Assembly: GCF_008639165.1 (NCBI RefSeq)
Contig: NZ_CP029197.1
Span: 8,002,001 to 8,066,000 of the forward strand
Length of the DNA: 64,000 nucleotides
Direction: 5' to 3'
DNA from: Streptomyces venezuelae ATCC 10712
GTDB taxonomy: Bacteria > Actinomycetota > Actinomycetes > Streptomycetales > Streptomycetaceae
Shown: positions 39,067 through 46,998 of the stretch, piece after piece
Position numbering within the stretch: the first letter of the stretch is position 1
Layout of the letters: each line of letters opens with the position of its first letter
The notes under the pieces: model-generated
The model's database searches: none
What the model was told of the DNA's origin: nothing
The model's input: the letters and a program-made list of their open reading frames with translations, nothing else
Made by a program: the position numbers and the translations under genes

Positions 39067-39675
39067 ATGTGCTGGAGTGCGACGGCCGACCTCTGGGCGG
39101 GCCTCGGGATCGCCGCCGTGGGCGTGGCCTCCCTCGCCTCCGTACGCCGCCCCGGTGACGCGCCGCTCGCCGCCCTGCCCCTGCTCCTCGGCGCCCACCA
39201 GATCGTCGAGGCCGCCGTCTGGCACGGCGGCGGCGGGACCGGACCCGCCACCCTCGCCTGGGCGGTGATCGCCCTGCCCCTGCTGCCCCTGTGGGTACCG
39301 GCCGGAGTCCTCGCCGCCGCCCGCCCCGCCGACCGGCCGCGCCTGCTCGCCCCGCTCGCCGCCGGAACCGCGACCGCCGGCTTCCTCGCGTACCGCCTCG
39401 CCACCCGCCCCGTCACGGCCGAGATCCGCGGCCACACCCTCGGCTACGCCGTCGACCTGCCGTACGCACCGCTGGTCCTGGCCGGCTACCTCCTCGCCAC
39501 CGTCGGCGCGCTGCTCCTCGCCCGCGACCGGCTCCTGCGGCTCCTCGGGCTCGTCACCGGCGCCGGAGCGGCCCTCTGCGCGCTGCTGTGGCGCACCGAG
39601 TTCCTCTCCACCTGGTGCGCCCTCGCCGCCGTCGCCTCCCTGCTGCTGCTCCGCTGGATCCGGCGACGGCCGTAA
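39067..39675 (+). CDS. DUF6629-like integral membrane protein
   Basis: A 202-residue protein with six or seven predicted helices. It starts MCWSATADLWAG, with Cys and Trp near the N-terminus followed by GIAAVGVASLASVRRP and LPLLLGAHQIVEAAVWHG; this opening and a His-Gln in helix two resemble the DUF6629 family. No transport motif or enzymatic residue is evident and the function is unknown. It is preceded by the divergent AMIN-like gene. Confidence 0.72.
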   Translation: MCWSATADLWAGLGIAAVGVASLASVRRPGDAPLAALPLLLGAHQIVEAAVWHGGGGTGPATLAWAVIALPLLPLWVPAGVLAAARPADRPRLLAPLAAGTATAGFLAYRLATRPVTAEIRGHTLGYAVDLPYAPLVLAGYLLATVGALLLARDRLLRLLGLVTGAGAALCALLWRTEFLSTWCALAAVASLLLLRWIRRRP

Positions 39676-39705
39676 CTCCTCGCCCGCTCAGTAGTTGACC
39701 CGGTC

Positions 39706-39921
39706 ATGAAGAAGCGCAGCATGCTCGCCATCGCCTCCCTCGCCGCAGGCGTCGTCACCGCCCTCGTCACGCCTCCGCCGCAGGCCAGCGCCACCGAGAA
39801 CCCGCTGGGCGGCGCCACCGGCCTGCTCCAGGAGGACCAGGGGGTCGGGACCGTCCTCGACGAGACCGTCCAGGGTGCCGAAGGCACCCTCCCGGCCCCC
39901 GGGACCGGCGGCCTCCTCTGA
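39706..39921 (+). CDS. Small secreted hypothetical protein
   Basis: A 71-residue precursor. KKRSMLAIASLAAGVVTALV is a clear signal peptide and cleavage is likely after QASA; the mature part (ENPLGGATGLLQEDQGVGTV) is only about 43 residues, Gly/Thr-rich and without Cys. It looks like one of the small exported peptides common in Streptomyces. Short for confident gene-finding, but signal peptide, position 30 bases after the preceding gene and a strong terminator following support it. Confidence 0.68.
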   Translation: MKKRSMLAIASLAAGVVTALVTPPPQASATENPLGGATGLLQEDQGVGTVLDETVQGAEGTLPAPGTGGLL

Positions 39922-39940
39922 CCGTGCCCGACGTGCCGAC

Positions 39941-39975
39941 CGGTGCCCCGCGTCCCCGAAGGACGCGGGGCACCG
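39941..39975 (+). terminator. 15-bp hairpin terminator
   Basis: A perfect 15-bp stem with loop CCGAA, 20 bases past the small secreted protein gene and 68 bases before the cyclophilin gene, so it probably insulates them. Confidence 0.75.
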
Positions 39976-40042
39976 ACGCGCCCCGACCCGCACAGGGGCG
40001 GCCCGTGCGCGCGCCGTGGGTGACTAATGACAGGATGTACCC

Positions 40043-40540
40043 ATGAGCGACAACGTTTACTTCGACATCACCATCAACGACGAGCCCGCGGGCCGGATCG
40101 TCTTCAAGCTGTTCGACGAGGTCGTCCCGAAGACCGCCCAGAACTTCCGCGAGCTCGCCACCGGCGAGCACGGCTTCGGCTACGCCGGCTCCCCGTTCCA
40201 CCGCGTCATCCCGCAGTTCATGCTCCAGGGCGGCGACTTCACCCGTGGCAACGGCACCGGCGGCAAGAGCATCTACGGCGAGAAGTTCGCCGACGAGAAC
40301 TTCGAGCTGAAGCACGACCGCCCGTTCCTGCTCTCGATGGCCAACGCCGGCCCGAACAGCAACGGCTCGCAGTTCTTCATCACCACGATCGTCACCGACT
40401 GGCTCGACGGCAAGCACGTCGTCTTCGGCGAGGTCGTCGAGGGCCAGGACCTGGTCAAGAAGATCGAGGGCCTCGGCTCCCGCTCCGGCGCCACCAGCGC
40501 GACCATCAAGGTCTCCGAGTCCGGCGTCGTGAAGGCCTGA
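40043..40540 (+). CDS. Cyclophilin-type peptidyl-prolyl cis-trans isomerase
   Basis: A 165-residue cyclophilin, cytoplasmic and without signal peptide. Catalytic Arg and binding residues are in SPFHRVIPQFMLQGGDFT, LSMANAGPNSNGSQFFIT and WLDGKHVVFGEVVEG. It catalyses prolyl isomerisation in folding proteins. Codons are strongly biased to the preferred set, as for an abundant protein. An ATG is used; promoter and ribosome binding site lie in the short gap after the upstream terminator. Confidence 0.96.
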   Translation: MSDNVYFDITINDEPAGRIVFKLFDEVVPKTAQNFRELATGEHGFGYAGSPFHRVIPQFMLQGGDFTRGNGTGGKSIYGEKFADENFELKHDRPFLLSMANAGPNSNGSQFFITTIVTDWLDGKHVVFGEVVEGQDLVKKIEGLGSRSGATSATIKVSESGVVKA

Positions 40541-40559
40541 TCGGCTTTCCGAACTGAGC

Positions 40560-40580
40560 CGAGGGCGCGGCGCGCCCTCG
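40560..40580. terminator. 21-bp palindrome terminator after cyclophilin gene
   Basis: CGAGGGCGCG-G-CGCGCCCTCG is nearly perfectly symmetric, 20 bases past the cyclophilin stop and before a convergent gene. It probably acts as terminator, though the loop is very short. Confidence 0.55.
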
Positions 40581-40661
40581 CTCGGACCCTTCGGGGGCGG
40601 GGGACGCCGTCCGCGTGACGCGCGTCCCCGCCCTCACCGGGACCCATCCCCGAGCGGTGAC

Positions 40662-41498
40662 TCAGACGAAGGCCGGGGCGTTCCGCTCCGCCCACGCCGA
40701 GAACGGGCTCGCCGCCCGGCCGAGGACGCGCTCCACATCGGGGCTCACCGACTGCTCCTCCGCGCTGGGATCGCCCATCACCGACAGCATCCCCTCGACG
40801 GCCTCCTCGGGCAGGAAGCGCACCAGCTCGGCCCTTGCCTCGGCGGCGCTCAGCGCCACGAACGCCACCGGAGCCCCCACCACCCCGGCGAGGTCCCGGA
40901 CCTGCTCGCGCGGCGACACCGCCGCCGGCCCCGTCAGGACGTACGTCCGCCCCGCGTGCCCCGGTTCGCGCAGCGCCCGCGCCGCGACCCCCGCGATGTC
41001 CAGCGGGTCCACCACGGGTAGCGCCACATCGGCGAACGGGGCCGCCACCGTACGCGCGGCACGCACCCGCTCGGCCCAGAGGAACGCGTTGGACGCGAAG
41101 CCGCCGGGACGCAGCACGGTCCATTCGAGCCCCGACCCGCGTACGGCCGTCTCGAACGCCCGCAGGATCTCGTGCGACACGGACCCCGTCCGCGTCCCCA
41201 CCAGCTGCGAGGACTGCAGCACGATCCGCCGGACCCCCGCGGCCACCGCCGCCGCCACGATCTCCCGGGGACTCAGCTCGTCCCCGAGACCCGCCACGAG
41301 CAGATAGACCGCCTCCGCGCCCTCGAAGAGCGCCTTCAGGCCCGCCACATCGGCCAGGTCACCCTGCCGGTGCGCCACCCCGGCGGGCAGCCCCCAGGCC
41401 GGCCGACGGCTCACCGCCGTCACCTGCTCCCCGGCCGCGGCCAGCATCTCCACCAGCGGTCGTCCGACGTTCCCGGTCGCTCCGGTCACCACGATCAC
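40662..41498 (-). CDS. NmrA-like NAD(P)-binding protein
   Basis: A 278-residue atypical short-chain dehydrogenase. The N-terminal VIVVTGATGNVGRPLVEML holds the glycine-rich NAD(P) loop (TGATGNVG); AVYLLVAGLGDEL and RIVLQSSQLVG follow. The Tyr/Lys catalytic pair of classical SDRs is not evident, as in NmrA and QOR2-type quinone oxidoreductase proteins. It may be a redox sensor or a quinone reductase. GTG at 41498 follows GGAGGGGA at good distance. The leader contains a 9-bp hairpin and, further upstream, a 25-base imperfect palindrome. Confidence 0.87.
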   Translation of the reverse strand: MIVVTGATGNVGRPLVEMLAAAGEQVTAVSRRPAWGLPAGVAHRQGDLADVAGLKALFEGAEAVYLLVAGLGDELSPREIVAAAVAAGVRRIVLQSSQLVGTRTGSVSHEILRAFETAVRGSGLEWTVLRPGGFASNAFLWAERVRAARTVAAPFADVALPVVDPLDIAGVAARALREPGHAGRTYVLTGPAAVSPREQVRDLAGVVGAPVAFVALSAAEARAELVRFLPEEAVEGMLSVMGDPSAEEQSVSPDVERVLGRAASPFSAWAERNAPAFV

Positions 41499-41523
41499 GG
41501 CTGTTCCCCTCCAGGGAGTTCCG

Positions 41524-41545
41524 GGCGGAGCGCGGGCGCTCCGCC
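41524..41545. repeat. 9-bp hairpin in the NmrA-like gene leader
   Basis: Perfect stem GGCGGAGCG/CGCTCCGCC with a CGGG loop, 26-47 bases before the start codon, probably in the untranslated leader. It could influence translation or be the mark of an attenuator. Confidence 0.5.
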
Positions 41546-41571
41546 GTCTTCGTGACCTCATCCTGGAAGGA

Positions 41572-41596
41572 GAACAGGCCATCTCCTGGCCAGTTC
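41572..41596. promoter_or_regulatory. Imperfect palindrome GAACAGGCCA-N5-TGGCCAGTTC
   Basis: Nine of ten positions pair across a 5-base centre, 74-98 bases upstream of the NmrA-like start, a suitable place for an operator overlapping the promoter. No regulator gene is adjacent. Confidence 0.45.
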
Positions 41597-41605
41597 TAGG
41601 AGCGA

Positions 41606-41675
41606 ATGCCGGGCGGGCCGCCGGCGCAGATGCCGGGCGGGCCGCCGGTGCCGGATGCCGGGTGGGCCGCCGCGC
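41606..41675. repeat. Three tandem 24-bp GC-rich copies
   Basis: Copies starting at 41606, 41630 and 41654 share ATGCCGGGCGGGCCGCCGG with one or two changes. The array fills the space between the NmrA-like promoter and the L31 stop codon; no coding function is apparent. Confidence 0.75.
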
Positions 41676-41924
41676 TCAGCCCTCCTCGCCGTAGCGGCGC
41701 TCGAACCTGGCGACCCGGCCCTCGGAGTCCACCGTCCGGGCCTTGCCCGTGTAGAACGGGTGGCTCTCGGAGGAGATCTCCACGTCGATCACCGGGTACG
41801 TGTTGCCGTCGTCCCACTCGATGGTCCGGTCGCTGGTCGCGGTCGACCGGGTCAGAAAGGCGTACCCGGCGGTGCGGTCGCGGAAGACCACCGGGCCGTA
41901 CTCGGGCTGCTTGTCCTGCTGCAC
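41676..41924 (-). CDS. rpmE2: 50S ribosomal protein L31 type B
   Basis: An 82-residue, zinc-free L31. Features of the type B form are EYGPVVFRDRTAGYAFLTRS, SHPFYTGKARTVDSEGRVAR and no CxxC ligands. In actinobacteria this version replaces zinc-binding L31 under zinc starvation, usually under Zur control. I looked for a Zur-type palindrome in the 131 bases upstream and did not see one. GAGGACG lies close to the start. Single gene. Confidence 0.95.
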   Translation of the reverse strand: MQQDKQPEYGPVVFRDRTAGYAFLTRSTATSDRTIEWDDGNTYPVIDVEISSESHPFYTGKARTVDSEGRVARFERRYGEEG

Positions 41925-42055
41925 GCGTCCTCCTCGGGCTCACGCCCTGCCTCGTCCGGCCCGAACCCTGTCCGGTCCGGTCCGGTCGGCACGGCATCCC
42001 CAGCCTCCCCGCGCCCACGGCCGCCGACCAGTGCCACGGGCCCGACCGGGTGACC

Positions 42056-44623
42056 TCAGCGGTGGTCGGGCCGACGGGCCGCCAGCAGCAGCGCGATGTC
42101 GTCGGGCCGCGAGGTGACCTGCCGGGCCTCCCGGATCAGCCGGTCCGCCGCGTCCGCGAGCGGCAGCGAACCCGTCGCCGCCAGGGCCTGCCGCAGCAGC
42201 GCGATGCCGTCGTCGATGTCCTGCCCCGGCCGCTCCACCAGACCATCCGTGAACAGCGCGAGGACCGCGCCGGGCGGCAGCAGCAGCCGCGTCACCGGGT
42301 ACGAGGCACGGTCGTCGATGCCGAGCACCATCCCGCCCGCCAGCTGCACCAGCTCCGTCGTCCCGTCCGGCCGCAGCATCAACGGCGGCGGATGCCCCGC
42401 CCGTACCGCCCGCAGCTCCCCCGACTCCGGATCGAGCAGTACGTAGCAACAGCTCGCGAACTGCCCCGGATCCAGGTCGATGAGCAGCCGGTTCGTGCCC
42501 CGCATCACGTCCTGCGGCCGATGGCCGGCCAGCGCGAAGGCCCGCACCGCGCTGCGCAGCTGACCCATCGTGGCCGCGGCCGCCACCCCGTGCCCCTGGA
42601 CGTCGCCGATCACCAGGGCGAGGTGCCCCTGCCCCGTCTCGATCACGTCGTACCAGTCCCCGCCGACGTCCATCCCCTGGGTGCCCGGCAGATAGCGGCC
42701 CACGGTGTCCACGCCCTCCCACACCGGCAGCCGGTGCGGGAGCAGCGCGTCCTGGAGGCCCCGTGCCACCGCCGACTCCGTGTCGTACCGCTGCGCCCGC
42801 TCGAGCGCCTGCGCGATGAGGCCCGCCAGGGCCGTGAGGACCGTCCGCTCCTCAGGGCTGAACCCGCGCGGCCGGTCGAAGCCGAGGATGCAGGAGCCGA
42901 CCGGCCGGCCCGAGGCGATCAGCGGCAGGAACGCCCGCGCCCCCGAGTGCGCGTCCAGCGGAAGATCCGGATACGTCCGCCCCAGCTGCTCCATCGACTC
43001 GAAGAACAGCGCCCGGCCCGTGGTCAGCGTCTCGACCCCCGGCACCCGCTCGTCCAGGGCCACCCCGTCGAAGGGTTCCAGGAAGCCCGGCGGGAAACCC
43101 GTCTCCCAGGCCAGGTACAACCGCCGTTCGCTCAGCAGATAGATCGCCAGCTGGCGCCCGCCGAACGCGGGGAGCAGCTCCTCCGTCACCACAGCCGACA
43201 CCTGGCGGGCCGTCACCGCCTCGGACAGCGCGATCGCGAGGGCCACCGGCCGGTACAGGGCCGAGACCCGGTCGTCGGGCAGCGAGAGACTGTCCTCCGC
43301 CCGCTCCGGGCCCCTGGCGCCGGGCCCCGGGGTCCCGGCGCGGGGCTTGAGCCGGGCCGGATCGTCCTCGGGGACCAGCACCATCGTCAGACCGTCCCGG
43401 CCGGGATGCAGGGACACCGACAGCCACCGGCCGGGTTCCGGGTGGGCAAGGAAACGCACCGGGTCGCCGGAGAGGAGCGCGGCGCGCAGCTGCTCCTCGT
43501 GGAACGGATGGCCGAACCACGGCAGGGCCTCCCACAGCGGCCGTCCCGCCAGGGAGCCCCTGGAGCGGCCGAGCAGCCGCTCCGTGCGCTCGTTGACGTA
43601 CGTGACGCGGCCGAGGCGGTCGATGGCCAGGATCGCCCGTGGAAGCCGGTCCGTGGCGTCGGAGCCGATCAGGCCGGTGCCCAGGTCGACGAGGGTGCAG
43701 GTGAGCCGCAGTCCGGCGCCCGATCCGTTCGCCCCGGCGCCCGGGGGCGGGGCGTCCTTGCGCGCCCGCGTGGAGACCTCCAGGAGGTGCAGGCCGCCGT
43801 CCGGGCCCTTCAGGCGGATGCGGCGCACCACCGGCCGCCCGTCGGGCCCCGTGGCCTGCCGGGCGGCCGCCCACAGGGCGTATCCGTCCTCCGGGTCCAG
43901 GAGCGAGGTGAGCACCTCGATCCGGCACGGCGAGGTCACCTCCGCGCCGAGGATCTCCACGAGTCCGCGGTCCATGGTGACCATGCCGCTGTCCAGGTCC
44001 CAGTCGAAGGCGCCGAACCGGACCGGCGGAGCCCCCGCCGTGGACAGCTGGACGCACACCGGTTCGTCCGGCCACTCGACCGTCGTGCCCTGCCGGACCA
44101 GGCCGGCCAGCGCCTCGCCGAGGTGAAGTCCGCCGCGTGTCATGCGGTTCCGGTCCTGGGAGCCGACCGGGACCCCCGGAGTGGGTGCCCGCAGCGCCAC
44201 GAGCACACCGAAGCGTTCGCGGCCCGCGACGACCGGCGCGTACAGCGAGGCGAAGGGGAACGGCAGACTCGCCACCAGCTGCGGAAACCGCCGCATGGCC
44301 TCCTCGACGTCCGGGAGGTGCACGGACTGCCCCGAGCGATGCACCTCGGCCACCGGGAACGGACGGTTGGTGTGCATCCGCCACCACGGACGGAACACCG
44401 GACCCGGCAGGCCCACCAGGACCGCGAGGCGCAGCAGCCCCGGCGTCCCGGACCGCAGATAGACCCCGCCCGCATACCCGCCGACCTCCTCGACCGCGCG
44501 CAGCGCCGCCTCCGCCAAGGTCCAGGTCAGCGCACCCGAAGGAGGCCCGTCGGCAGCTCCTGTCCCGGACGGACGCCCGGTACCGCCCGCCGGGCCGGGG
44601 CCGGACGTGCCGTGGGAGGTCAC
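42056..44623 (-). CDS. PAS/GAF-domain SpoIIE-type phosphatase
   Basis: An ~855-residue soluble regulatory phosphatase. Order: an N-terminal GAF-like domain (ALTWTLAEAALRAVEEVGGY), a PAS-like region (FGAFDWDLDSGMVTMDRGLV), a second PAS (RAILAIDRLGRVTYVNERTE, with NERTERLLGRS), a GAF (EAVTARQVSAVVTEELLPAF) and a PP2C domain ending the protein: GMDVGGDWYDVIETGQGHLA, VIGDVQGHGVAAAATMGQLR, FASCCYVLLDPESGELRAVR, LALFTDGLVERPG, RPDDIALLLAARR. It probably dephosphorylates anti-anti-sigma factors in response to signals sensed by GAF/PAS. The start is uncertain: GTG at 44623 is one choice, ATG at 44659 or further upstream to 44800 are others; none has a strong ribosome binding site. Confidence 0.88.
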   Translation of the reverse strand: MTSHGTSGPGPAGGTGRPSGTGAADGPPSGALTWTLAEAALRAVEEVGGYAGGVYLRSGTPGLLRLAVLVGLPGPVFRPWWRMHTNRPFPVAEVHRSGQSVHLPDVEEAMRRFPQLVASLPFPFASLYAPVVAGRERFGVLVALRAPTPGVPVGSQDRNRMTRGGLHLGEALAGLVRQGTTVEWPDEPVCVQLSTAGAPPVRFGAFDWDLDSGMVTMDRGLVEILGAEVTSPCRIEVLTSLLDPEDGYALWAAARQATGPDGRPVVRRIRLKGPDGGLHLLEVSTRARKDAPPPGAGANGSGAGLRLTCTLVDLGTGLIGSDATDRLPRAILAIDRLGRVTYVNERTERLLGRSRGSLAGRPLWEALPWFGHPFHEEQLRAALLSGDPVRFLAHPEPGRWLSVSLHPGRDGLTMVLVPEDDPARLKPRAGTPGPGARGPERAEDSLSLPDDRVSALYRPVALAIALSEAVTARQVSAVVTEELLPAFGGRQLAIYLLSERRLYLAWETGFPPGFLEPFDGVALDERVPGVETLTTGRALFFESMEQLGRTYPDLPLDAHSGARAFLPLIASGRPVGSCILGFDRPRGFSPEERTVLTALAGLIAQALERAQRYDTESAVARGLQDALLPHRLPVWEGVDTVGRYLPGTQGMDVGGDWYDVIETGQGHLALVIGDVQGHGVAAAATMGQLRSAVRAFALAGHRPQDVMRGTNRLLIDLDPGQFASCCYVLLDPESGELRAVRAGHPPPLMLRPDGTTELVQLAGGMVLGIDDRASYPVTRLLLPPGAVLALFTDGLVERPGQDIDDGIALLRQALAATGSLPLADAADRLIREARQVTSRPDDIALLLAARRPDHR

Positions 44624-44814
44624 ACAGCCAGGATGCGCCTCCCGGGAAAGGCCTCGCATCCCGGACCCGAAACCGCCCGCCGGAGACCCCGCGAGCGCCG
44701 GGACCTGTCGCCCCTCCCGCCCGGCGGTGTTGACCGAGCGCGTCCGCTCCCTCACACTCGGTCGTCGACCGGTGCCGCACGAGCGGCCCCACCACCTCAC
44801 GACCAGGGGGCACG

Positions 44815-45579
44815 ATGACGGGCCGAGTTCTTCCGTACGACGTACACGGCGACGGACCCCGGAGGGTCCTCGCGCTGCACAACTGGTTCGGCGACCGCAC
44901 CAGCTTCGCCCCGCTGCGCGCCCATCTCGACGACGCCTCCGGTTCGTACGCCTTCGTCGACTGCCGGGGCTACGGCGAGGCCGTCGACCACCCGGGGGAG
45001 TACACGATGGAGGAGGTCGCGGCCGACGCGCTCGCCGTCGCCGACGACCTCGGCTGGGACACCTTCTCCGTCATCGGCCACTCGATGGGAGGCAAAGCCG
45101 CCCAGCTGATGCTCCTCGACGCCCCCGGGCGGATCGAGTCGATCATCGGCATCTCGGCCGTGTCGGCGGCGGGCTTCCCCCTCGACGAGGAGACCTGGGG
45201 CCTCTTCGCCGGCGCGGCCGAGGACCCCGGCCACCGCCGCGCCATCATCGACAACACCACCGGTGGCCGGTACGGCGACGCCTGGCTGCAGGGCCTCGTC
45301 GACCGCTCCGTCGGACGCTCGTCGGCCACCGCCTTCCGCGCCTATCTGGACTCCTGGTCCCGCACCGACTTCCACGAGCGCGTCCGCGACAACCCCGTCC
45401 CCGTGCTGCTCGTCGTCGGCGCCCACGACCCGGCGCTCGGCGCCGACGCGATGGAGGCCACCTGGCTGCGCTGGTACCCGAACGCGCGCCTCGAAGTCCT
45501 GAAGGACGCCGGCCACTACGCGCCCGAGGAGACCCCGCAGGCCCTCGCCGAGGCCATCGAGGCGTTCCTGGCTTCCTGA
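44815..45579 (+). CDS. Alpha/beta hydrolase
   Basis: A 254-residue hydrolase. Oxyanion region LALHNWFGDRTSFAP, nucleophile elbow VIGHSMGGKAAQLM (Ser90), Asp in LLVVGAHDPALG and His in DAGHYAPEETP form the triad; the cap domain is at about 120-190. It has no signal peptide. Resembles 3-oxoadipate enol-lactonase-like or haloperoxidase-type hydrolases; the substrate is unknown. ATG preceded by GGGGG. It is divergent from the large phosphatase gene. Confidence 0.9.
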   Translation: MTGRVLPYDVHGDGPRRVLALHNWFGDRTSFAPLRAHLDDASGSYAFVDCRGYGEAVDHPGEYTMEEVAADALAVADDLGWDTFSVIGHSMGGKAAQLMLLDAPGRIESIIGISAVSAAGFPLDEETWGLFAGAAEDPGHRRAIIDNTTGGRYGDAWLQGLVDRSVGRSSATAFRAYLDSWSRTDFHERVRDNPVPVLLVVGAHDPALGADAMEATWLRWYPNARLEVLKDAGHYAPEETPQALAEAIEAFLAS

Positions 45580-45697
45580 TGCTGTTGTCGAGCCGTCGGA
45601 GTGCGGCTCAGGAGCTTTCGGTCCGAGCCCGCATGCGCACGGCAGCGGCGACCTGGACCGAGGTGACCCCCTCGCCGGCGCCGGCGAGTTGTCGCCG

Positions 45698-46129
45698 TCA
45701 GTCGGCGAAGCGGCGGACGTAGCGCTTCTGCCAGGGGGTTTCGACGGCACGGGTGTCGTAGTTCTGGCGCACGAAGTCCACGGCCTGGGCGGCAGGTACT
45801 CCGTCCAGGACGGCGAGACAGGCCAGGGCCGTGCCGGTTCGGCCACGGCCACCGCCGCAGGCGATCTCGACGCGTTCGTCGCCGGCACGAGCCCATGCCT
45901 CACCCAGGACGGCTTGGGCCTCGCTGTGACTGCTGGGCAGCCAGAAGTCCGGCCAGCGCAGCCACTTGACTTCCCAGGGGGCCTCGGGAGGCCGCCTGCC
46001 GAGCAGATAGACGGCGAAGGCAGGCGTCGGACCGGCCGGAACCGGTCGGCGAAGCGCCCGGCCACGGACCAGGCGCCCGGAGGGAAGCCGCAGCACACCA
46101 GGGTCATTCGTGTTCCAAGTCTCGGTCAC
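45698..46129 (-). CDS. Protein-tyrosine phosphatase-like protein
   Basis: A 143-residue cysteine phosphatase of the dual-specificity/PTP type. The P-loop VEIACGGGRGRTGTALACLA has the CX5R core with Cys and Arg and a Thr after it; a WPDFWLPSS-type loop carries the likely general-acid Asp. It dephosphorylates tyrosine or a small phosphorylated compound. GTG start is inferred from length; GTGAG lies upstream. A longer frame through 46447 is rejected, since it overlaps the divergent LURP-one gene. Streptomyces homologues are annotated protein-tyrosine phosphatase. Confidence 0.8.
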   Translation of the reverse strand: MTETWNTNDPGVLRLPSGRLVRGRALRRPVPAGPTPAFAVYLLGRRPPEAPWEVKWLRWPDFWLPSSHSEAQAVLGEAWARAGDERVEIACGGGRGRTGTALACLAVLDGVPAAQAVDFVRQNYDTRAVETPWQKRYVRRFAD

Positions 46130-46305
46130 CCGCTCACCGTAGTTGCCGCACGTGCCCGCGTGGCCTGTCGGAAGTCGATCCGAAGGTCGACGGAGGTGAC
46201 GACTTTCGAGGACAGCGGGGCGGGTCCCCGGCGCCGGATGATCGTGCTCACGACCTCGACCGGGCGGGCCCCACGGACCGTCCACGATCGGCAGGAGCAC
46301 GTTCG

Positions 46306-46902
46306 ATGGGCCTCGCGCAGACGCAGCACCGCTTCCTCGTCCGGCAGAAGGTGACGCCCATGGCCAACCGCTACCTGGTGCACACCATGGGCCCGGACGG
46401 CGAGGAGGCCGAACTCGTGGCCTTCGCGCACCAGAAGCGCATGGCACTCAAGGAGCACGTCACCTTCTACACCGACGAGTCCCAGCGCCAGGTGCTCTTC
46501 ACCTTCCGGGCCCGGCAGGTCATCGACCTGGGCGCGACGTACGACGTGCACGGCGCCTCCGGCACCCGGCTGGGCAGCTTCCGCAAGGACTTCGGGGCCT
46601 CCCTGCTGCGCAGCACCTGGCACCTGAGCGGGGAGGGGGCGGCCGGGGAGACGACCGGTCAGGAGCGGAACCAGCGGGTGGCGCTGCTGCGGCGGGTCTG
46701 GGAGTTCCTGCCCTTCACCGACCTCGTCCCCTTCTTCGTGCCGTACCACTTCGACTTCACCGCGGCGGGTCGGACCGTCATGACCGTCGACAAGCGCCTG
46801 GGACTGCGCGACCGCTATGTGCTCGACATAGCGGACCCGGAGCTCGACCGCCGCCTGGCGATAGCCCAGGCCGTCGCCCTGGACGCCCTGCAGTCCCGCT
46901 GA
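46306..46902 (+). CDS. LURP-one-related (scramblase-like) family protein
   Basis: A 198-residue Tubby-like beta-barrel protein. It has no signal peptide. The conserved parts are RYLVHTMGPDGEEAELVAFA, VLFTFRARQVIDLGATYDVH, GTRLGSFRKDFGASLLRSTW and TVMTVDKRLGLRDRYVLDIA; the C-terminal helix LDRRLAIAQAVALDAL closes the barrel. Related to LURP-one plant proteins and phospholipid scramblases, it may bind membranes or phosphoinositide-like lipids; bacterial roles are unknown. ATG with AGGAG upstream. Confidence 0.85.
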   Translation: MGLAQTQHRFLVRQKVTPMANRYLVHTMGPDGEEAELVAFAHQKRMALKEHVTFYTDESQRQVLFTFRARQVIDLGATYDVHGASGTRLGSFRKDFGASLLRSTWHLSGEGAAGETTGQERNQRVALLRRVWEFLPFTDLVPFFVPYHFDFTAAGRTVMTVDKRLGLRDRYVLDIADPELDRRLAIAQAVALDALQSR

Positions 46903-46998
46903 GCGGGAGGAGCGGTCTTACCCTGGAGAGACGGGCGGGGGCGGAGCGCCCCGTTCCGCTCCGGGCCCGGAGCCGTGGAGGCGGAAGGGCGGCGGACC

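Noticed and set aside
41925..42055. Zur box upstream of L31 type B
   Set aside because: No TGAAAATGATTTTCA-like palindrome could be found; zinc control is plausible from the family but not visible.
41606..44818. 1070-codon plus-strand open frame
   Set aside because: Antisense to the PAS/GAF/SpoIIE phosphatase and L31; rich in Arg/Pro/Gln/His, no domain, no ribosome binding site.
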